Numbered from the stretch's first letter, positions 43,835 through 53,618 are shown. The stretch: DNA of 64,000 bases from DATFFO01 sp963772815 (GCA_963772815.1 CAVYYV010000004.1:434001-498000); one strand, 5' to 3'. The notes: a model not told the origin generated them from the sequence alone. Numbers and translations are program-made.

Positions 43835-46800
43835 TCAGTCCCCCAGGCCCGCCGCCTTGTAGGCACGATAGAGGAAGGCAGCCATCTCACCTCTGGTGAT
43901 CGTCCGATCCGGGCAGAACTGGTCGTTGGCCGGCGGGTTGCAGCCCTTGGTCACCCCCGCCGTCCCCAGAATGTCGATGGCCGATTCGTGGATGTTGCCG
44001 TCATCGTCCACAAACTGGTCCGATCCGGCCCCGTCGGTGAATCCGAAGCCTCGCACGATGAACGTTGCCATCTCCGCCCTCGACAGGCTCCGCTCCGGGC
44101 AGAACTGGTCGTTGACCGGCGGGTTGCAACCCTTGGTGATGTCGGCGGCGGCGAGCCGATTGATGTGGTCCTCGAACACGCTCGTGTCGTCGTCCACGAA
44201 TGCATCCTCTGAGGTCGGTGCCAGCTCCAGCGTGCGGTCCAGGAACGCTGCCATCTGTCCGCGGGTCACCTCCGCGTCCGGGCAGAACTGGTCGTTGGCC
44301 GGCGGGTTGCATCCCTTGGTGATGCCCATTCCTCCCAGCCAGGCGATTTCATCGTGGAAGATGTGATCGGCCGGTACGTCGGTGAACTCCTTGGTGGGAG
44401 GTGGAGGTGGGGGCGGTGGCGGTGGGCTGACCGTCACCGATGTCACCGCGTATTGGTGCGGAACCTGGTTGTTGACGTAGAGCCACAACATGTCCCCCTC
44501 GCCCTCGGTGGCGTAGTCGGCACTGTCGCCGGCCGCCATCGCCAGGCTGAGAGGACCATCGGGAGACGTGATCTCGTCAGCGAGATCGACGTCCACGCCC
44601 TCTATCAACCCCGTGAGCCCTCTGGGGTCGAACACGGCCATGTCGACCGTGAAGTCGGTATCGCCCTCGGTGAGGAAGCCGTAGTCACCGAGTTGATCGA
44701 CCGGGAGGACCGCTACCCCGTCGTTCATGTCGGCAACGGCGTAGTACTCGAGCAAGACGTTGCTCGTTCCCAGATCCACGAGCACGGTGATCCAGTCACC
44801 GCTGGGATCGCCACCTTGGAGTAGACCCAGGTCGAGCGCCGCCAGGATGTAGTCGTCGTTCCCATCTCCGTCGGTGTCGATCGACAGGTCGATCTCTTCG
44901 GCCGACGGGTTGGACCAGGGCTCGTTTAGTGCCACTCCGAACTCCACCGTCCCATCCGTTGCATTGGTTCGATAGCCGAGGGCGGCGGCAGTCCCGCTGC
45001 CGGAGTCCCCCTGCGCGGCCAAGGTGAATCCGTCCGCAAACCCGTCCGAAGGGCCCGTATTGGACACCGAAACCATGTCCTCACCGCCCACGGCCGTGAC
45101 CTGGGAAGCCGGGTCGGTCACTGCCAACAGCCCAACGGCCATCGTGTCGTTGCTGTCGGATTGATTGGTGAACTTGACCCAGCCATCAGTCTCGCCCTGG
45201 CTGAAGAAGCCGTCGTCTGCGGTCATGGCGGCCGGATCCACAGCGAGGGTCACGTCCACCGACCCGGATCCGCTGGTGGTGCCGACGGTGTCGGAAGACA
45301 GGCTCCACGTCACACCCGGCTGATCCTGGTTGGGTATCAGCTCAACGTCATAGGTGGCATCCCCGTGGCTGGGGAGCCGGGTTACGGTGATCGTCCGGGT
45401 GTCGCTCCCCGCCTCCGTAGGGTTGACCCGTCCGAAGGAGAGCCCGGCCGGGGAGGCGTAGCCACCGACGTCGAGGGCGGCCCTGTCGACCTGGACCACA
45501 CCCGTGCCCTGGCGGGCGATGGGGACACTGCCGTCCGGCTGGGCGGGTCGGGCGGAGTTCATCAGCATCGCCTTGATGGCCGCCGGAGTGAGGTCCGGGT
45601 ACTCATCGAGAAGCTGGGCGGCCGCCCCGGCCACATGGGGCGTGGCCATCGACGTGCCGCTGAGCAGCACGGTGCCGTCACCTGTGCCGGCCGCTGCCGC
45701 CTCGATCGAGTAGCCGGGGGCGCTCACGTCGGGCTTGAACACGCTTCCGTATCCGGGCCCACGTGAGGTGAAATCGGTCATCTCGTCACCCATGCCGGGC
45801 TTGGCCACACGGGTCGACTCGTCCATCGTCACGTTGACAGTGTCGGTCTGTGCCGTGGTGAGGATCAGTTCGCCGTCGGCCTGGCCCACCATCATGGCCG
45901 GAATGTCGGGCTGGTCGGGCGTGCCGTCCTGAGCCATGCCGATGGGAGCGCCGGGCTGGTTGTTGTAGATCACGGCGCCGATCGCACCAGCCACCTGGGC
46001 GTTGCGGATCTTGGTTGAGAAAGAGCAAGTCCCACGCTGGATCAGCGCCACCACCCCGCTCAGGTCGTTGGTCAGGGCCGTGCAGGCATCCAGCGGGGCG
46101 GCGATGCCCAGGTCGCCGGTGGTGGGCGTACTCAGGGACCCGAAGTCTCCCGTTGTCGCCTCGTAGTCGTCGGCTATCCCGACCGGCGAGTTCACGGTCA
46201 GGCCGAGGACCTCGACCCCTTCATCGATCGATGCGGCAACCGAAATCACCCCATCGGCGAGAGCCGGTGTGGAAGTCACATACGGGAGGTCGCCGGCATT
46301 GCCCGAGGCGGCCACCACGACCACCCCGTTGTCGACCGCATTCTGGCTGGCGATGGACGACGGGTCGTCCGGATATCCAAAGTCTGACCCCAGGCTCATG
46401 TTGATCACGTCGACATGGTCCTCGATGCTCAAATCGTTGTTGGGGTCGAGGGCCATCTCAATGGCGTCGGAGACCAGGTCCGTCGACCCGGCCTTGTCGC
46501 CAAACACTTTGAGGGCCAGGAGGCCGGCATCGTATGCCATGCCCAGGTTGGGCGGTTCTTCGCCCGCCACCGTGGCGGCAACGTGAGTGCCGTGCCCCTC
46601 GCCGTCGAGTGGGTCCGCATCCGGGTGAGGGGTGTTGATGATCGGGTCGTCGGAGCTGGCGTCGTACACGGGGCCGGCGAAGTCGAACCCGCCGATCACC
46701 TTGGGCGTGGGAAAGGTCCCGGCCTCGATGACCCCGGGATCATTGGTGTCGTAGGCCGCCGTGGTGCCGGGGCCGCCAAAGGCCTCGTGCGTGTAGTCGA

Positions 46801-47344
46801 TGCCGGTGTCGATGATGGCGACGGTCACGCCATCACCCGTGTAGCCGGCCCCGGCGACGGTATCGCCGCCGATCGACGGCACACTGCTGGCCAGATCGAG
46901 GTTATAGCGGGTCACACCGGAAACGGATTTGACGCCCGGTGTGGCGCGGATGGCGGGGATGTCACCCGCTCGTACCAGCGCCCGCAGGCCATTGGCTCCG
47001 ACCACCAAGCGAGATCGGACCTCGACGATCTTGGAGGCCAAAGCAGACTCGACTCGGGCCTGCTCGGCCTGCACGGCGTGGCCCTGGGACCGCTGCGCCG
47101 CCGGAGTCGCCGACCGATGGGTGGAGGCGAACTCGGCTACCGAGGACTCGTCCAGTTGGATGAACACCTGCACCACATCGTCGGCGCTGCGGATGTGGAA
47201 GTCGCCTGCCAGGGCGCGGGCAATCCGCTCGGGAGTCGTGCGTGTCGTCACCCCGGTGGCTGCGGCGGCGGCGGACCCGCCCCCGGCGGTCATGGCAGCC
47301 AACAGAGCGACGATCGTCAGAATTGCGGTGCGTCTGGTTCTCAC
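43835..47344 (-). CDS. Secreted subtilisin-like (S8) protease with PA insert and C-terminal SLH-like repeats
   Basis: This is a large exported protease of about 1169 residues. The signal peptide is RTRRTAILTIVALLAAMTAG, followed by an I9-type propeptide region. The S8 domain has the triad motifs IIDTGID (Asp), GEGHGTHVA (His) and LSGTSMATPHVAG (Ser). A protease-associated domain (VVALIQRGTCSFSTK) is inserted between His and Ser. Long beta-rich regions follow, then a run of ten prolines and three repeats of about 60 residues with TKGCNPPANDQFCP and TRGQMAAFLDR motifs. These resemble S-layer homology repeats with an added cysteine pair. GTG 47344 has GGGAGGGGG upstream; an earlier start at 47398 gives a poor signal peptide. 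Confidence 0.92.
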   Translation of the reverse strand: MRTRRTAILTIVALLAAMTAGGGSAAAAATGVTTRTTPERIARALAGDFHIRSADDVVQVFIQLDESSVAEFASTHRSATPAAQRSQGHAVQAEQARVESALASKIVEVRSRLVVGANGLRALVRAGDIPAIRATPGVKSVSGVTRYNLDLASSVPSIGGDTVAGAGYTGDGVTVAIIDTGIDYTHEAFGGPGTTAAYDTNDPGVIEAGTFPTPKVIGGFDFAGPVYDASSDDPIINTPHPDADPLDGEGHGTHVAATVAGEEPPNLGMAYDAGLLALKVFGDKAGSTDLVSDAIEMALDPNNDLSIEDHVDVINMSLGSDFGYPDDPSSIASQNAVDNGVVVVAASGNAGDLPYVTSTPALADGVISVAASIDEGVEVLGLTVNSPVGIADDYEATTGDFGSLSTPTTGDLGIAAPLDACTALTNDLSGVVALIQRGTCSFSTKIRNAQVAGAIGAVIYNNQPGAPIGMAQDGTPDQPDIPAMMVGQADGELILTTAQTDTVNVTMDESTRVAKPGMGDEMTDFTSRGPGYGSVFKPDVSAPGYSIEAAAAGTGDGTVLLSGTSMATPHVAGAAAQLLDEYPDLTPAAIKAMLMNSARPAQPDGSVPIARQGTGVVQVDRAALDVGGYASPAGLSFGRVNPTEAGSDTRTITVTRLPSHGDATYDVELIPNQDQPGVTWSLSSDTVGTTSGSGSVDVTLAVDPAAMTADDGFFSQGETDGWVKFTNQSDSNDTMAVGLLAVTDPASQVTAVGGEDMVSVSNTGPSDGFADGFTLAAQGDSGSGTAAALGYRTNATDGTVEFGVALNEPWSNPSAEEIDLSIDTDGDGNDDYILAALDLGLLQGGDPSGDWITVLVDLGTSNVLLEYYAVADMNDGVAVLPVDQLGDYGFLTEGDTDFTVDMAVFDPRGLTGLIEGVDVDLADEITSPDGPLSLAMAAGDSADYATEGEGDMLWLYVNNQVPHQYAVTSVTVSPPPPPPPPPPTKEFTDVPADHIFHDEIAWLGGMGITKGCNPPANDQFCPDAEVTRGQMAAFLDRTLELAPTSEDAFVDDDTSVFEDHINRLAAADITKGCNPPVNDQFCPERSLSRAEMATFIVRGFGFTDGAGSDQFVDDDGNIHESAIDILGTAGVTKGCNPPANDQFCPDRTITRGEMAAFLYRAYKAAGLGD
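43911..44320 (-). repeat. Three near-identical coding repeats in the protease C-terminus
   Basis: A segment of about 41 bases starting gggcagaactggtcgttg recurs at 43911, 44097 and 44280 (spacing 186 and 183). It encodes TKGCNPP(A/V)NDQFCP in each SLH-like unit. The high nucleotide identity suggests recent duplication or gene conversion. Confidence 0.75.
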
Positions 47345-47405
47345 GAGCCCCCTCCCGGGTAGACGGCGGTCCTCTTCGATCTGGCGGCAACCATACACAT
47401 CTGCA

Positions 47406-48414
47406 TCAAAGGGCGTCCCGCTGGCGGGGAGAACTCTCGTACCAGAGAACTCCGTCCCGATCGTGGGCGGCGAGGACCTCTCTCACACGCAGATACTCGA
47501 GGTGGGCGACAGTCTCCCGCAGCGCCAACCTCTGCTGCACCGGGCTGAGATGAGGGCGGAAGATGCCACCCACCATTTCCCAGGCGGTCTGGGGGTGCTG
47601 GCGAGCCCGATCCGCCATCTGCCCCAACCGGCGGTCGTGGTGGAGCAGGATCTGCTCCACTCGCGCCGCGCCCCGCTCGATGAGCGTGCCGTGAGCCGGG
47701 TAGGTGAGCCCGATCGGCACGTCCAGCAGCCGCCGCAGCGAGTGGAGATAATCACCGAGGACGTCGTCGAAGTCCTCATCGAACATGATCACGGGTGAGA
47801 TGCGCGGGAAGCACGTGGTCGCCCGAGAAGACGATTCCGGTCAACGAGTCCCGCAAGCATATGTGGGAGGGCTCGTGCCCGGGAGTGTGGAGGACCTCGA
47901 GATGACGGCCCGGGCCCAGGTCCAGCGTGTCTCCGTCCTCCAGCACCAGGTCGGGTGGCTGGATCAGCGGCATGTACCCGGGGCGCGGGCCCATGTCCGA
48001 GAGTGCCCTGGCCTGGGGCGACGGAACCCCGTGGCGGGCCGACAGGGCCAGATTGCGCTGAGTCAGCCCGGGGGTATCATTGTAGCGATCCACCAGGCGG
48101 GCCGCCCGGCGGTGCATGGCGAATCTTGCGCCCGTCTCTCGCACCACCCTTCCTGCCATGCCGACGTGATCGGGGTGGAGATGGCTGACGAGCAGGGTCT
48201 GAATCGGAGCGTCGGCCAGCCCGACCGCAGCCAAGCCCTGATCGAGGGCCGTACGGCCCGGATCCCAATCGCACCCGCAGTCGATCAACAAGATGCTGTC
48301 TCCCGTTTCGATGGCATAGCAGTTGACCCAGGCCGGAGTATCGAAAGGGAGCGGCGCCGGTATCAGATGTATCCCGTCACCAAGCGTCTTCGGATCGGGT
48401 ATCGACCCGTTCAC
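47406..48414 (-). CDS. MBL-fold metallo-hydrolase, interrupted by one frameshift
   Basis: This metallo-beta-lactamase-fold hydrolase has the zinc motif SHLHPDHVG (HxHxDH), LHTPGHEPSHICL and FSGDHVLP. After GDHVLP the frame fails (stop at 47776). Dropping one G near 47806-47808 restores GDHVLPRISPVIMFDEDF, the canonical continuation. The C-terminal helical domain then ends at 47406. Start is GTG 48414, overlapping the dodecin stop as GTGA, so the two are coupled. The substrate is unknown; a thioesterase- or glyoxalase-like reaction is possible. Confidence 0.85.
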
Positions 48415-48632
48415 CCGTGCTCCACCGAATCGCGAATGCCAAAGGTGATGTCGATGGTCACTTCGAACTCGGTGGGGACCCCGGCGTCGTCCACCCTTCC
48501 TCGGGCTCGCACCAGTTCCCAGTGGGAGATGTCGGAGATGGTCACGGCTGCCCGGGCCAGGACGGTCCTGACGGCGTCTTCGATCGAGTCGGGCGAGCTT
48601 CCGGTGAGGCGGACGGTCTTGGTGATCTGCAT
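48411..48632 (-). CDS. Dodecin-family flavin-binding protein
   Basis: Dodecins are small dodecameric proteins that store or buffer flavins. The 73-residue sequence (ITKTVRLTGSSPDSIEDAVRTVLARA, SHWELVRARGRV, EFEVTIDITFGI) matches the family, including the flavin-stacking Trp in HWELV. ATG 48632 follows a TACGGT box by 6 bases. It overlaps the MBL hydrolase by 4 bases. Confidence 0.85.
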   Translation of the reverse strand: MQITKTVRLTGSSPDSIEDAVRTVLARAAVTISDISHWELVRARGRVDDAGVPTEFEVTIDITFGIRDSVEHG

Positions 48633-48638
48633 CTGACA

Positions 48639-48644
48639 ACCGTA
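48639..48644 (-). promoter_or_regulatory. -10 box for the dodecin operon
   Basis: Minus-strand TACGGT lies 6 bases before ATG 48632. Confidence 0.4.
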
Positions 48645-48752
48645 CCGGCCGGGAGAGGCAGGTTCCGGCTGGGGCGGCTTTCCCGTAGCGGAGCCCGATT
48701 CCTACCGTGATGGGATGCACCCAGGATGCCCGACCTTGGCCGGAGGAGGGTC

Positions 48753-49583
48753 GTGACGGGCCTCATCTTCGCCTCGATACCCTCGCCTCCGATCAACGGC
48801 TTCCATATCGGCCCGCTGCGGGTGACGTTCTATGGGATCCTGGTCGCCACCGGAGTTGCTCTGGCGTGGTCCATCACCAGCCGCAGGTTCGAGAGACGGG
48901 GCGGTGATTCCGCGCTGGCAGACCGTCTGATGGCCTGGGTGGTCGTGATCGGTTTCTTGGGCGCTCGCCTGGCCTACGTATCCACCCACATGTCGCGATT
49001 CTCCGGCCAGCTCTGGAAGGTGATCGCCATCTGGGAGGGTGGGCTCGCCCTCTATGGCGGTCTGACGGCGGGAGCCATCACCTTCTGGGTTCTGGCGCGG
49101 CGCTGGAGCCTTTCGCTGCCTGACCTGCTGGACTCACTGGCACCGGCGCTGCCGATCGCCCAAGCCGTGGGCCGATGGGGCAATTACTTCAATCAGGAGC
49201 TGTTCGGCACGCCCACGAGCCTGCCCTGGGGCCTGGAGATCGACCCGGCCCACCGTCCTGCCGCCTACCCCAATGCGCCCACCTTCCATCCCACCTTCCT
49301 CTACGAGTCGATCTGGAACCTGGCGTTGGCGGGTTTCATCATCTGGCTGGAGAGGCGCCACCCTTCGCTACGGGGTCGTCTGATAGGTGCCTATCTGGCC
49401 GGATACGGGCTGATCCGCTTCATCTTGGAGCTGATCCGAACCGACACCACCTTCAGGTTCCTGGGGCTGAGTCGCAATGGCTGGGTCTCGCTGGGCGCCG
49501 TGATCGTCGGTGTGGCCGTGCTGGCCTGGCCGCACGTCGCCGATCGGAGCCGGTCGGCCGCGGTGGGTGAGAGCACCGACTGA
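48753..49583 (+). CDS. lgt: Prolipoprotein diacylglyceryl transferase
   Basis: Lgt adds diacylglycerol to the lipobox cysteine of prelipoproteins. The 276-residue membrane protein has the signature GRWGNYFNQELFG and the family segments FYGILVATGV, GLALYGGL and ELIRTD. GTG 48753 has GGAGGAGG just upstream; ATG 48726 adds an atypical basic stretch. Its clients in this window include the lipoproteins at 37837, 54989 and the broken one at 28273. Confidence 0.93.
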   Translation: MTGLIFASIPSPPINGFHIGPLRVTFYGILVATGVALAWSITSRRFERRGGDSALADRLMAWVVVIGFLGARLAYVSTHMSRFSGQLWKVIAIWEGGLALYGGLTAGAITFWVLARRWSLSLPDLLDSLAPALPIAQAVGRWGNYFNQELFGTPTSLPWGLEIDPAHRPAAYPNAPTFHPTFLYESIWNLALAGFIIWLERRHPSLRGRLIGAYLAGYGLIRFILELIRTDTTFRFLGLSRNGWVSLGAVIVGVAVLAWPHVADRSRSAAVGESTD

Positions 49584-49649
49584 CTCGCCCTTCCACGATC
49601 GGGACGTGGGTAGCCCGCGGCGTGAGTGGGCACTTACTCCTCCTCCGGG

Positions 49650-49665
49650 TCGAACGTGTGTTCGA
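49650..49665 (+). promoter_or_regulatory. LexA (SOS) box upstream of dnaE2
   Basis: TCGAACGTGTGTTCGA matches the box before imuA' at 14 of 16 positions and keeps the CGAAC-N4-GTTCG core. It directly abuts the -10 box TATGAT (49666-49671). Confidence 0.9.
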
Positions 49666-49671
49666 TATGAT
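49666..49671 (+). promoter_or_regulatory. -10 box for dnaE2
   Basis: TATGAT abuts the LexA box and lies 8 bases before GTG 49680, so LexA binding would block this leaderless promoter. Confidence 0.6.
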
Positions 49672-49679
49672 TGGGTGCC

Positions 49680-52600
49680 GTGTACGCCGAGCTGCATTGT
49701 CACACCAACTTCTCCTTTCTCGATGGAGCCTCTCATCCTGAGGACCTGGTGGAGCAGGCGGTGGATCTGGGATATCGGGCGCTGGCGATCACCGATCACA
49801 ACGGCTTCTACGGAGTGTCCAGGTTCTGGCAGGCATCTCGTCGAAGCGGGCTCCCGGCCGTTTACGGGGTAGAGGTGGGCTTGCCTCCGGGCGGCGTCGA
49901 CCCTCCCCAGCCCATAGCCGATCCGGTGATGGCGGCCGAGGGTTGGGATAGCCGGCGTCAGAATGATCGCCCGGTCGGCCCGCGCCGGGGCCGGAGCGTG
50001 GGAATGCACGGGACCAAGCCCATCAATCTGCCGCCAACCGAGCACCTGGTCCTTCTGGCTGCTTCACCGCAGGGATACCGGGCTTTGGGCAGGTTCATAA
50101 CTCGTGGCCAGCTGAGGGGGATCAAGGATGCGCCCGTCTATCACTGGGCGGACTTGGCCGAGGCAGCCTCCGGTGGTCAGGTGTGGGCCCTGTCGGGTTG
50201 TCATCGAGGATCCGTTCCGGGGGCAGCATCGAAGGGTGAGCTGTCCGTAGCGATGAACGAGGCGGCGCGACTGCGAGATATGTTCGGGCCTCGCTTCCAG
50301 CTCGAGCTGTGGCACCATGGCCTCCCTGAAGACGACGGGCGCAACGAGCTCCTCTGGGAGGTGGCGGTCCGTCTCGGGTTGGGAGTGGTAGCTACCAATC
50401 AGGCCCACTATGCCCTCACCAGAGATGCCGATCTGGCCGAGGTGCTGGCTGCGATAGGCGGACGGCGATCACTCGACGAGGCCGATGGGTTCCGACCGGC
50501 CACAGACCAGCGCCATCTCCGTTCACCGGTCGAGATGGCGCGGCGATTTCGCCGCTATCCGGGAGCGGTGGAGCGTTCAGCCGAGCTCGGGGAGAGGCTC
50601 GCCTTCGACCTGGGATTGGTGGCCCCCCGTCTGCCGGATTTCCCCATGCCGGGTCACTTTCGGGACGAGATGGACTTCCTGCGACATCTCACCTGGGAAG
50701 GGGCCCGGGGGGTGTATGCAGGAGGGGGAGAGGGGGGAATCGATCCCGCAGCCCGCGCTCGTCTCGAGCACGAGCTGGACGTAATCGACCGGCTCGGCTT
50801 TCCGGGCTATTTCCTGGTGGTGTGGGACCTGGTCAACTTCGCTCGCAGCCGTGACATCTACTGCCAGATCCGGGGGTCGGGAGCAGATTCGGCCGTGTGC
50901 CGTTGCCTGGACCTCACCCGGGTCGACCCGATTCGCCTCCACCTCCCTTTCGAGCGCTTTCTCTCGGAGGAGCGGGGCCGGGCTCCCGACATCGACCTGG
51001 ACCTCGAGGCGGACCGACGTGAGGAGGTCATTCAGTACTGCTATCGCCGCTACGGCCGAGAGCGGGCGGCGATGGTGGCCAACGTAATCACCTATCGGGC
51101 TCGCTCGGTCCTGCGCGACGTCGCCAAGACCTTTGGCTTCAGCCAAGCGCAGGTGGACGGTCTCTCCCGGTTCGTCGACACCCGCGACCCGTCCCGATTG
51201 GCCGACGAAGACCTACTCCCGGCGGGTTTGACGGCCGACCTGGTCTACGACATCTGCCACCGGCTGGACGGTTTTCCCCGCCATCTCGGCATCCACTCCG
51301 GAGGGATGGTTATCTCGGATAGGCCCCTGTGGCAGGTGGTTCCCCTCGAATGGGGGCGCATGGAGGGGCGCACGGTCATCCAGTGGGACAAGGACGACTC
51401 GTCGGCGGTCGGGGTGGTCAAGTTCGACCTCCTGGGGCTGGGGATGCTCAACGCCCTCCATCTGGCGGTGGACCTGATCGACGAGACCCACGGGGTGGCA
51501 GTCGATCTGGCCACCATCCCTCAGGAGCCCGCCATCTACGAGTTGCTGGGAGACGCCGACACGGTGGGGCTGTTCCAGGTCGAGTCTCGCGCCCAGATGG
51601 CCACGCTCCCCAGGATGCGCCCCAGAACCTTCTACGACCTGGCGGTGGAGGTGGCCCTGATCCGGCCAGGGCCCATCCAGGGCCAATCGGTTCACCCCTA
51701 CCTACGGCGCAGGAACGGGGAGGAGCCGGTGAGATACCCCCATCCCTCCTGTGAGCCCATCCTGGCCAAGACATTGGGGGTTCCCATATTCCAGGAGCAG
51801 CTCATGGAGATGGCGCGGTTGTGTGCCGGATTCGACGGCAGCCAGTCGGATCGCCTTCGTCAGGCCATGACCCACAAGAGGTCGGAGGCGGCCATGGAGA
51901 GGCTCCGTCGCGAGGTATTCACCGGCATGGAGGCTCAGGGGATACGGGGAGCTGCAGCCGCCGAGATATGGGAGAAGCTCCAGGGCTTCGCCAGCTTCGG
52001 CTTCCCCGAATCCCATTCGGTCAGCTTCGCCTACATCGTCTACATGTCGGCATGGCTGCGACACCATTGGCCTTCGGAGTATCTGGCCGGCCTGCTCAAT
52101 GCCCAACCGATGGGGTTCTACAGCCCCAACAGCCTGGTGCAGGATGCCCAGCGCCATGGCGTGGTGGTAGTCGGGCCCGACGTCAACATCTCCCGGCACG
52201 ACTGCACGATCGAGGCCTGGGAAGCCGACCGGGACGATGTCGTCCACCACCTGGACAGGGCGTGGCGCCGGGGCCGGGGACCGGTCGAGGACCCGATCCG
52301 CCCGGCCGTGGCGGTGAGGATGGGGTTTCGATACGTGCGAAACCTGGGTGAGGCCGAGATCGCCCGCCTGGAGACGGCCCGGTTGACCGGCGGGCAGTTT
52401 CGTGACCTAGAGGATCTCGCCCATCGCACCGGTCTTGGTTTGGCCGCCCTGGAAGGGCTGGCTGCCGCCGGCGCCCTTGGGTCTCTGGGCGTAGGCCGTC
52501 GGGAGGGGATATGGGCCGCCGGAGCGCTGGCAGACATCGACCCTTCCCGGCTGGCATTGGCGCCCGGGGTGGAAGCACCGGCCCTCCCCGGCATGACATC

Positions 52601-53003
52601 GGAGGAGGCACACCGGGCAGACCTATGGTCTACGGGCGTATCCACCCGCCATCCAATCGAATTCGTGCGGGCCGAGCTGGAGGAACAGGGTTGCGTTCAA
52701 GTGAGTGAGGTGATGGCCCTGCGACGCCAGGTGGCGAGGATCCAGGTGGGAGGGGTGATCACTCATCGCCAGCGCCCGGGAACGGCGGGGGGAGTGGTCT
52801 TCTTCAACCTCGAGGACGAGACGGGCCAGCTCAACGTGATTGTCCTACCCGAGATCTGGGATCGCTTTCGGAACACGGCACGCCGGGCACCGGCCATGGT
52901 GATCGAGGGCAGAGTGGAATTCCGTCACGGTGTGACCAACCTGGTCGCTCGGGCGATGAGATCCCTGGGCGTTCAGACCGTGCGCTCGCGCGACTTCCGG
53001 TGA
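49680..53003 (+). CDS. dnaE2: Error-prone DNA polymerase DnaE2 (ImuC)
   Basis: DnaE2 is the C-family polymerase that performs SOS lesion bypass with ImuA'/ImuB. The 1107-residue protein starts YAELHCHTNFSFLDGAS (PHP domain). It has the catalytic PDIDLDLE near residue 437, the DnaE2-type REEVIQYCYRRYGRERAAMVANV, and an OB-fold end (GGVITHRQRPGTAGGVVFFNLEDETG). GTG 49680 is favoured by the -10 box and LexA box geometry over TTG 49671. It is 20 kb from imuA'-imuB but has its own LexA box. Confidence 0.96.
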   Translation: MYAELHCHTNFSFLDGASHPEDLVEQAVDLGYRALAITDHNGFYGVSRFWQASRRSGLPAVYGVEVGLPPGGVDPPQPIADPVMAAEGWDSRRQNDRPVGPRRGRSVGMHGTKPINLPPTEHLVLLAASPQGYRALGRFITRGQLRGIKDAPVYHWADLAEAASGGQVWALSGCHRGSVPGAASKGELSVAMNEAARLRDMFGPRFQLELWHHGLPEDDGRNELLWEVAVRLGLGVVATNQAHYALTRDADLAEVLAAIGGRRSLDEADGFRPATDQRHLRSPVEMARRFRRYPGAVERSAELGERLAFDLGLVAPRLPDFPMPGHFRDEMDFLRHLTWEGARGVYAGGGEGGIDPAARARLEHELDVIDRLGFPGYFLVVWDLVNFARSRDIYCQIRGSGADSAVCRCLDLTRVDPIRLHLPFERFLSEERGRAPDIDLDLEADRREEVIQYCYRRYGRERAAMVANVITYRARSVLRDVAKTFGFSQAQVDGLSRFVDTRDPSRLADEDLLPAGLTADLVYDICHRLDGFPRHLGIHSGGMVISDRPLWQVVPLEWGRMEGRTVIQWDKDDSSAVGVVKFDLLGLGMLNALHLAVDLIDETHGVAVDLATIPQEPAIYELLGDADTVGLFQVESRAQMATLPRMRPRTFYDLAVEVALIRPGPIQGQSVHPYLRRRNGEEPVRYPHPSCEPILAKTLGVPIFQEQLMEMARLCAGFDGSQSDRLRQAMTHKRSEAAMERLRREVFTGMEAQGIRGAAAAEIWEKLQGFASFGFPESHSVSFAYIVYMSAWLRHHWPSEYLAGLLNAQPMGFYSPNSLVQDAQRHGVVVVGPDVNISRHDCTIEAWEADRDDVVHHLDRAWRRGRGPVEDPIRPAVAVRMGFRYVRNLGEAEIARLETARLTGGQFRDLEDLAHRTGLGLAALEGLAAAGALGSLGVGRREGIWAAGALADIDPSRLALAPGVEAPALPGMTSEEAHRADLWSTGVSTRHPIEFVRAELEEQGCVQVSEVMALRRQVARIQVGGVITHRQRPGTAGGVVFFNLEDETGQLNVIVLPEIWDRFRNTARRAPAMVIEGRVEFRHGVTNLVARAMRSLGVQTVRSRDFR

Positions 53004-53030
53004 TCACCCACGCCCATCGTTGAAGAGCCC

Positions 53031-53618
53031 TCAGGGTGAGCAGTTGAACACAGCCCAACCACCCTCGTTGTAGATCGCATATGCCGCCGCGGCGACGTTG
53101 GCCTCAGGGTCGGTCGGATCACTGCCGGGAAATCCGGCGGCATCGGCCCTCTGCTCCCAGAACTGCGGAAGGTGATGGAACAGACCGGTGCCACCGGTCT
53201 GCGGGTCGTTGGAATCAGGGTTGAATCGGGACTCGCACCAGGCCACCCGGATCGCACGGTTGACGTCCTCGGGAGCGAAGTACTTGGAAACGAGGGACCT
53301 CACCTGCATCTCCGAGAGCCAGCCGTGGGTGGGCACCGTGTCGGCCGATGGATCCACCCCGGTGGCCTGTGTGAGAGCGCGGTCAGAAGCGGCCGCATCG
53401 TCGATCGGTGCTTCCGACACAGCCACCGCCGACTCGACCCGGGGCGCGTTGAATCCCAGCCCGGCCAGGGCGCCTACCTCGCGCCCGAGATCGGCGTGTG
53501 ACGACTGAGGGGCCTCCCGACCTCCGATCTGGAAGGCGGCGAAACCTGCGACTGCCAGGAGGGCCACCACTGCCCACATGGCGACGAAAACAAGGGGGTG
53601 TGCGCGTCTCAATTGCAA
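53031..53618 (-). CDS. Transglycosylase-like (SLT/lysozyme-fold) exported protein
   Basis: About 195 residues: an N-terminal membrane or signal segment (VFVAMWAVVALLAVAGFAAF), a variable linker, and a C-terminal lysozyme-like domain with AWCESRFNPDSNDPQTGGTGLFHHLPQFW. The Glu in CESRFNP is the expected catalytic residue, and AAAYAIYNEGGWAVFNC closes the fold. Start is uncertain: TTG 53618 gives a basic residue run before the helix, ATG 53579 cuts into it. The frame extends much further upstream but only as antisense of other sequence. It is convergent with dnaE2. Confidence 0.75.
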   Translation of the reverse strand: MQLRRAHPLVFVAMWAVVALLAVAGFAAFQIGGREAPQSSHADLGREVGALAGLGFNAPRVESAVAVSEAPIDDAAASDRALTQATGVDPSADTVPTHGWLSEMQVRSLVSKYFAPEDVNRAIRVAWCESRFNPDSNDPQTGGTGLFHHLPQFWEQRADAAGFPGSDPTDPEANVAAAAYAIYNEGGWAVFNCSP

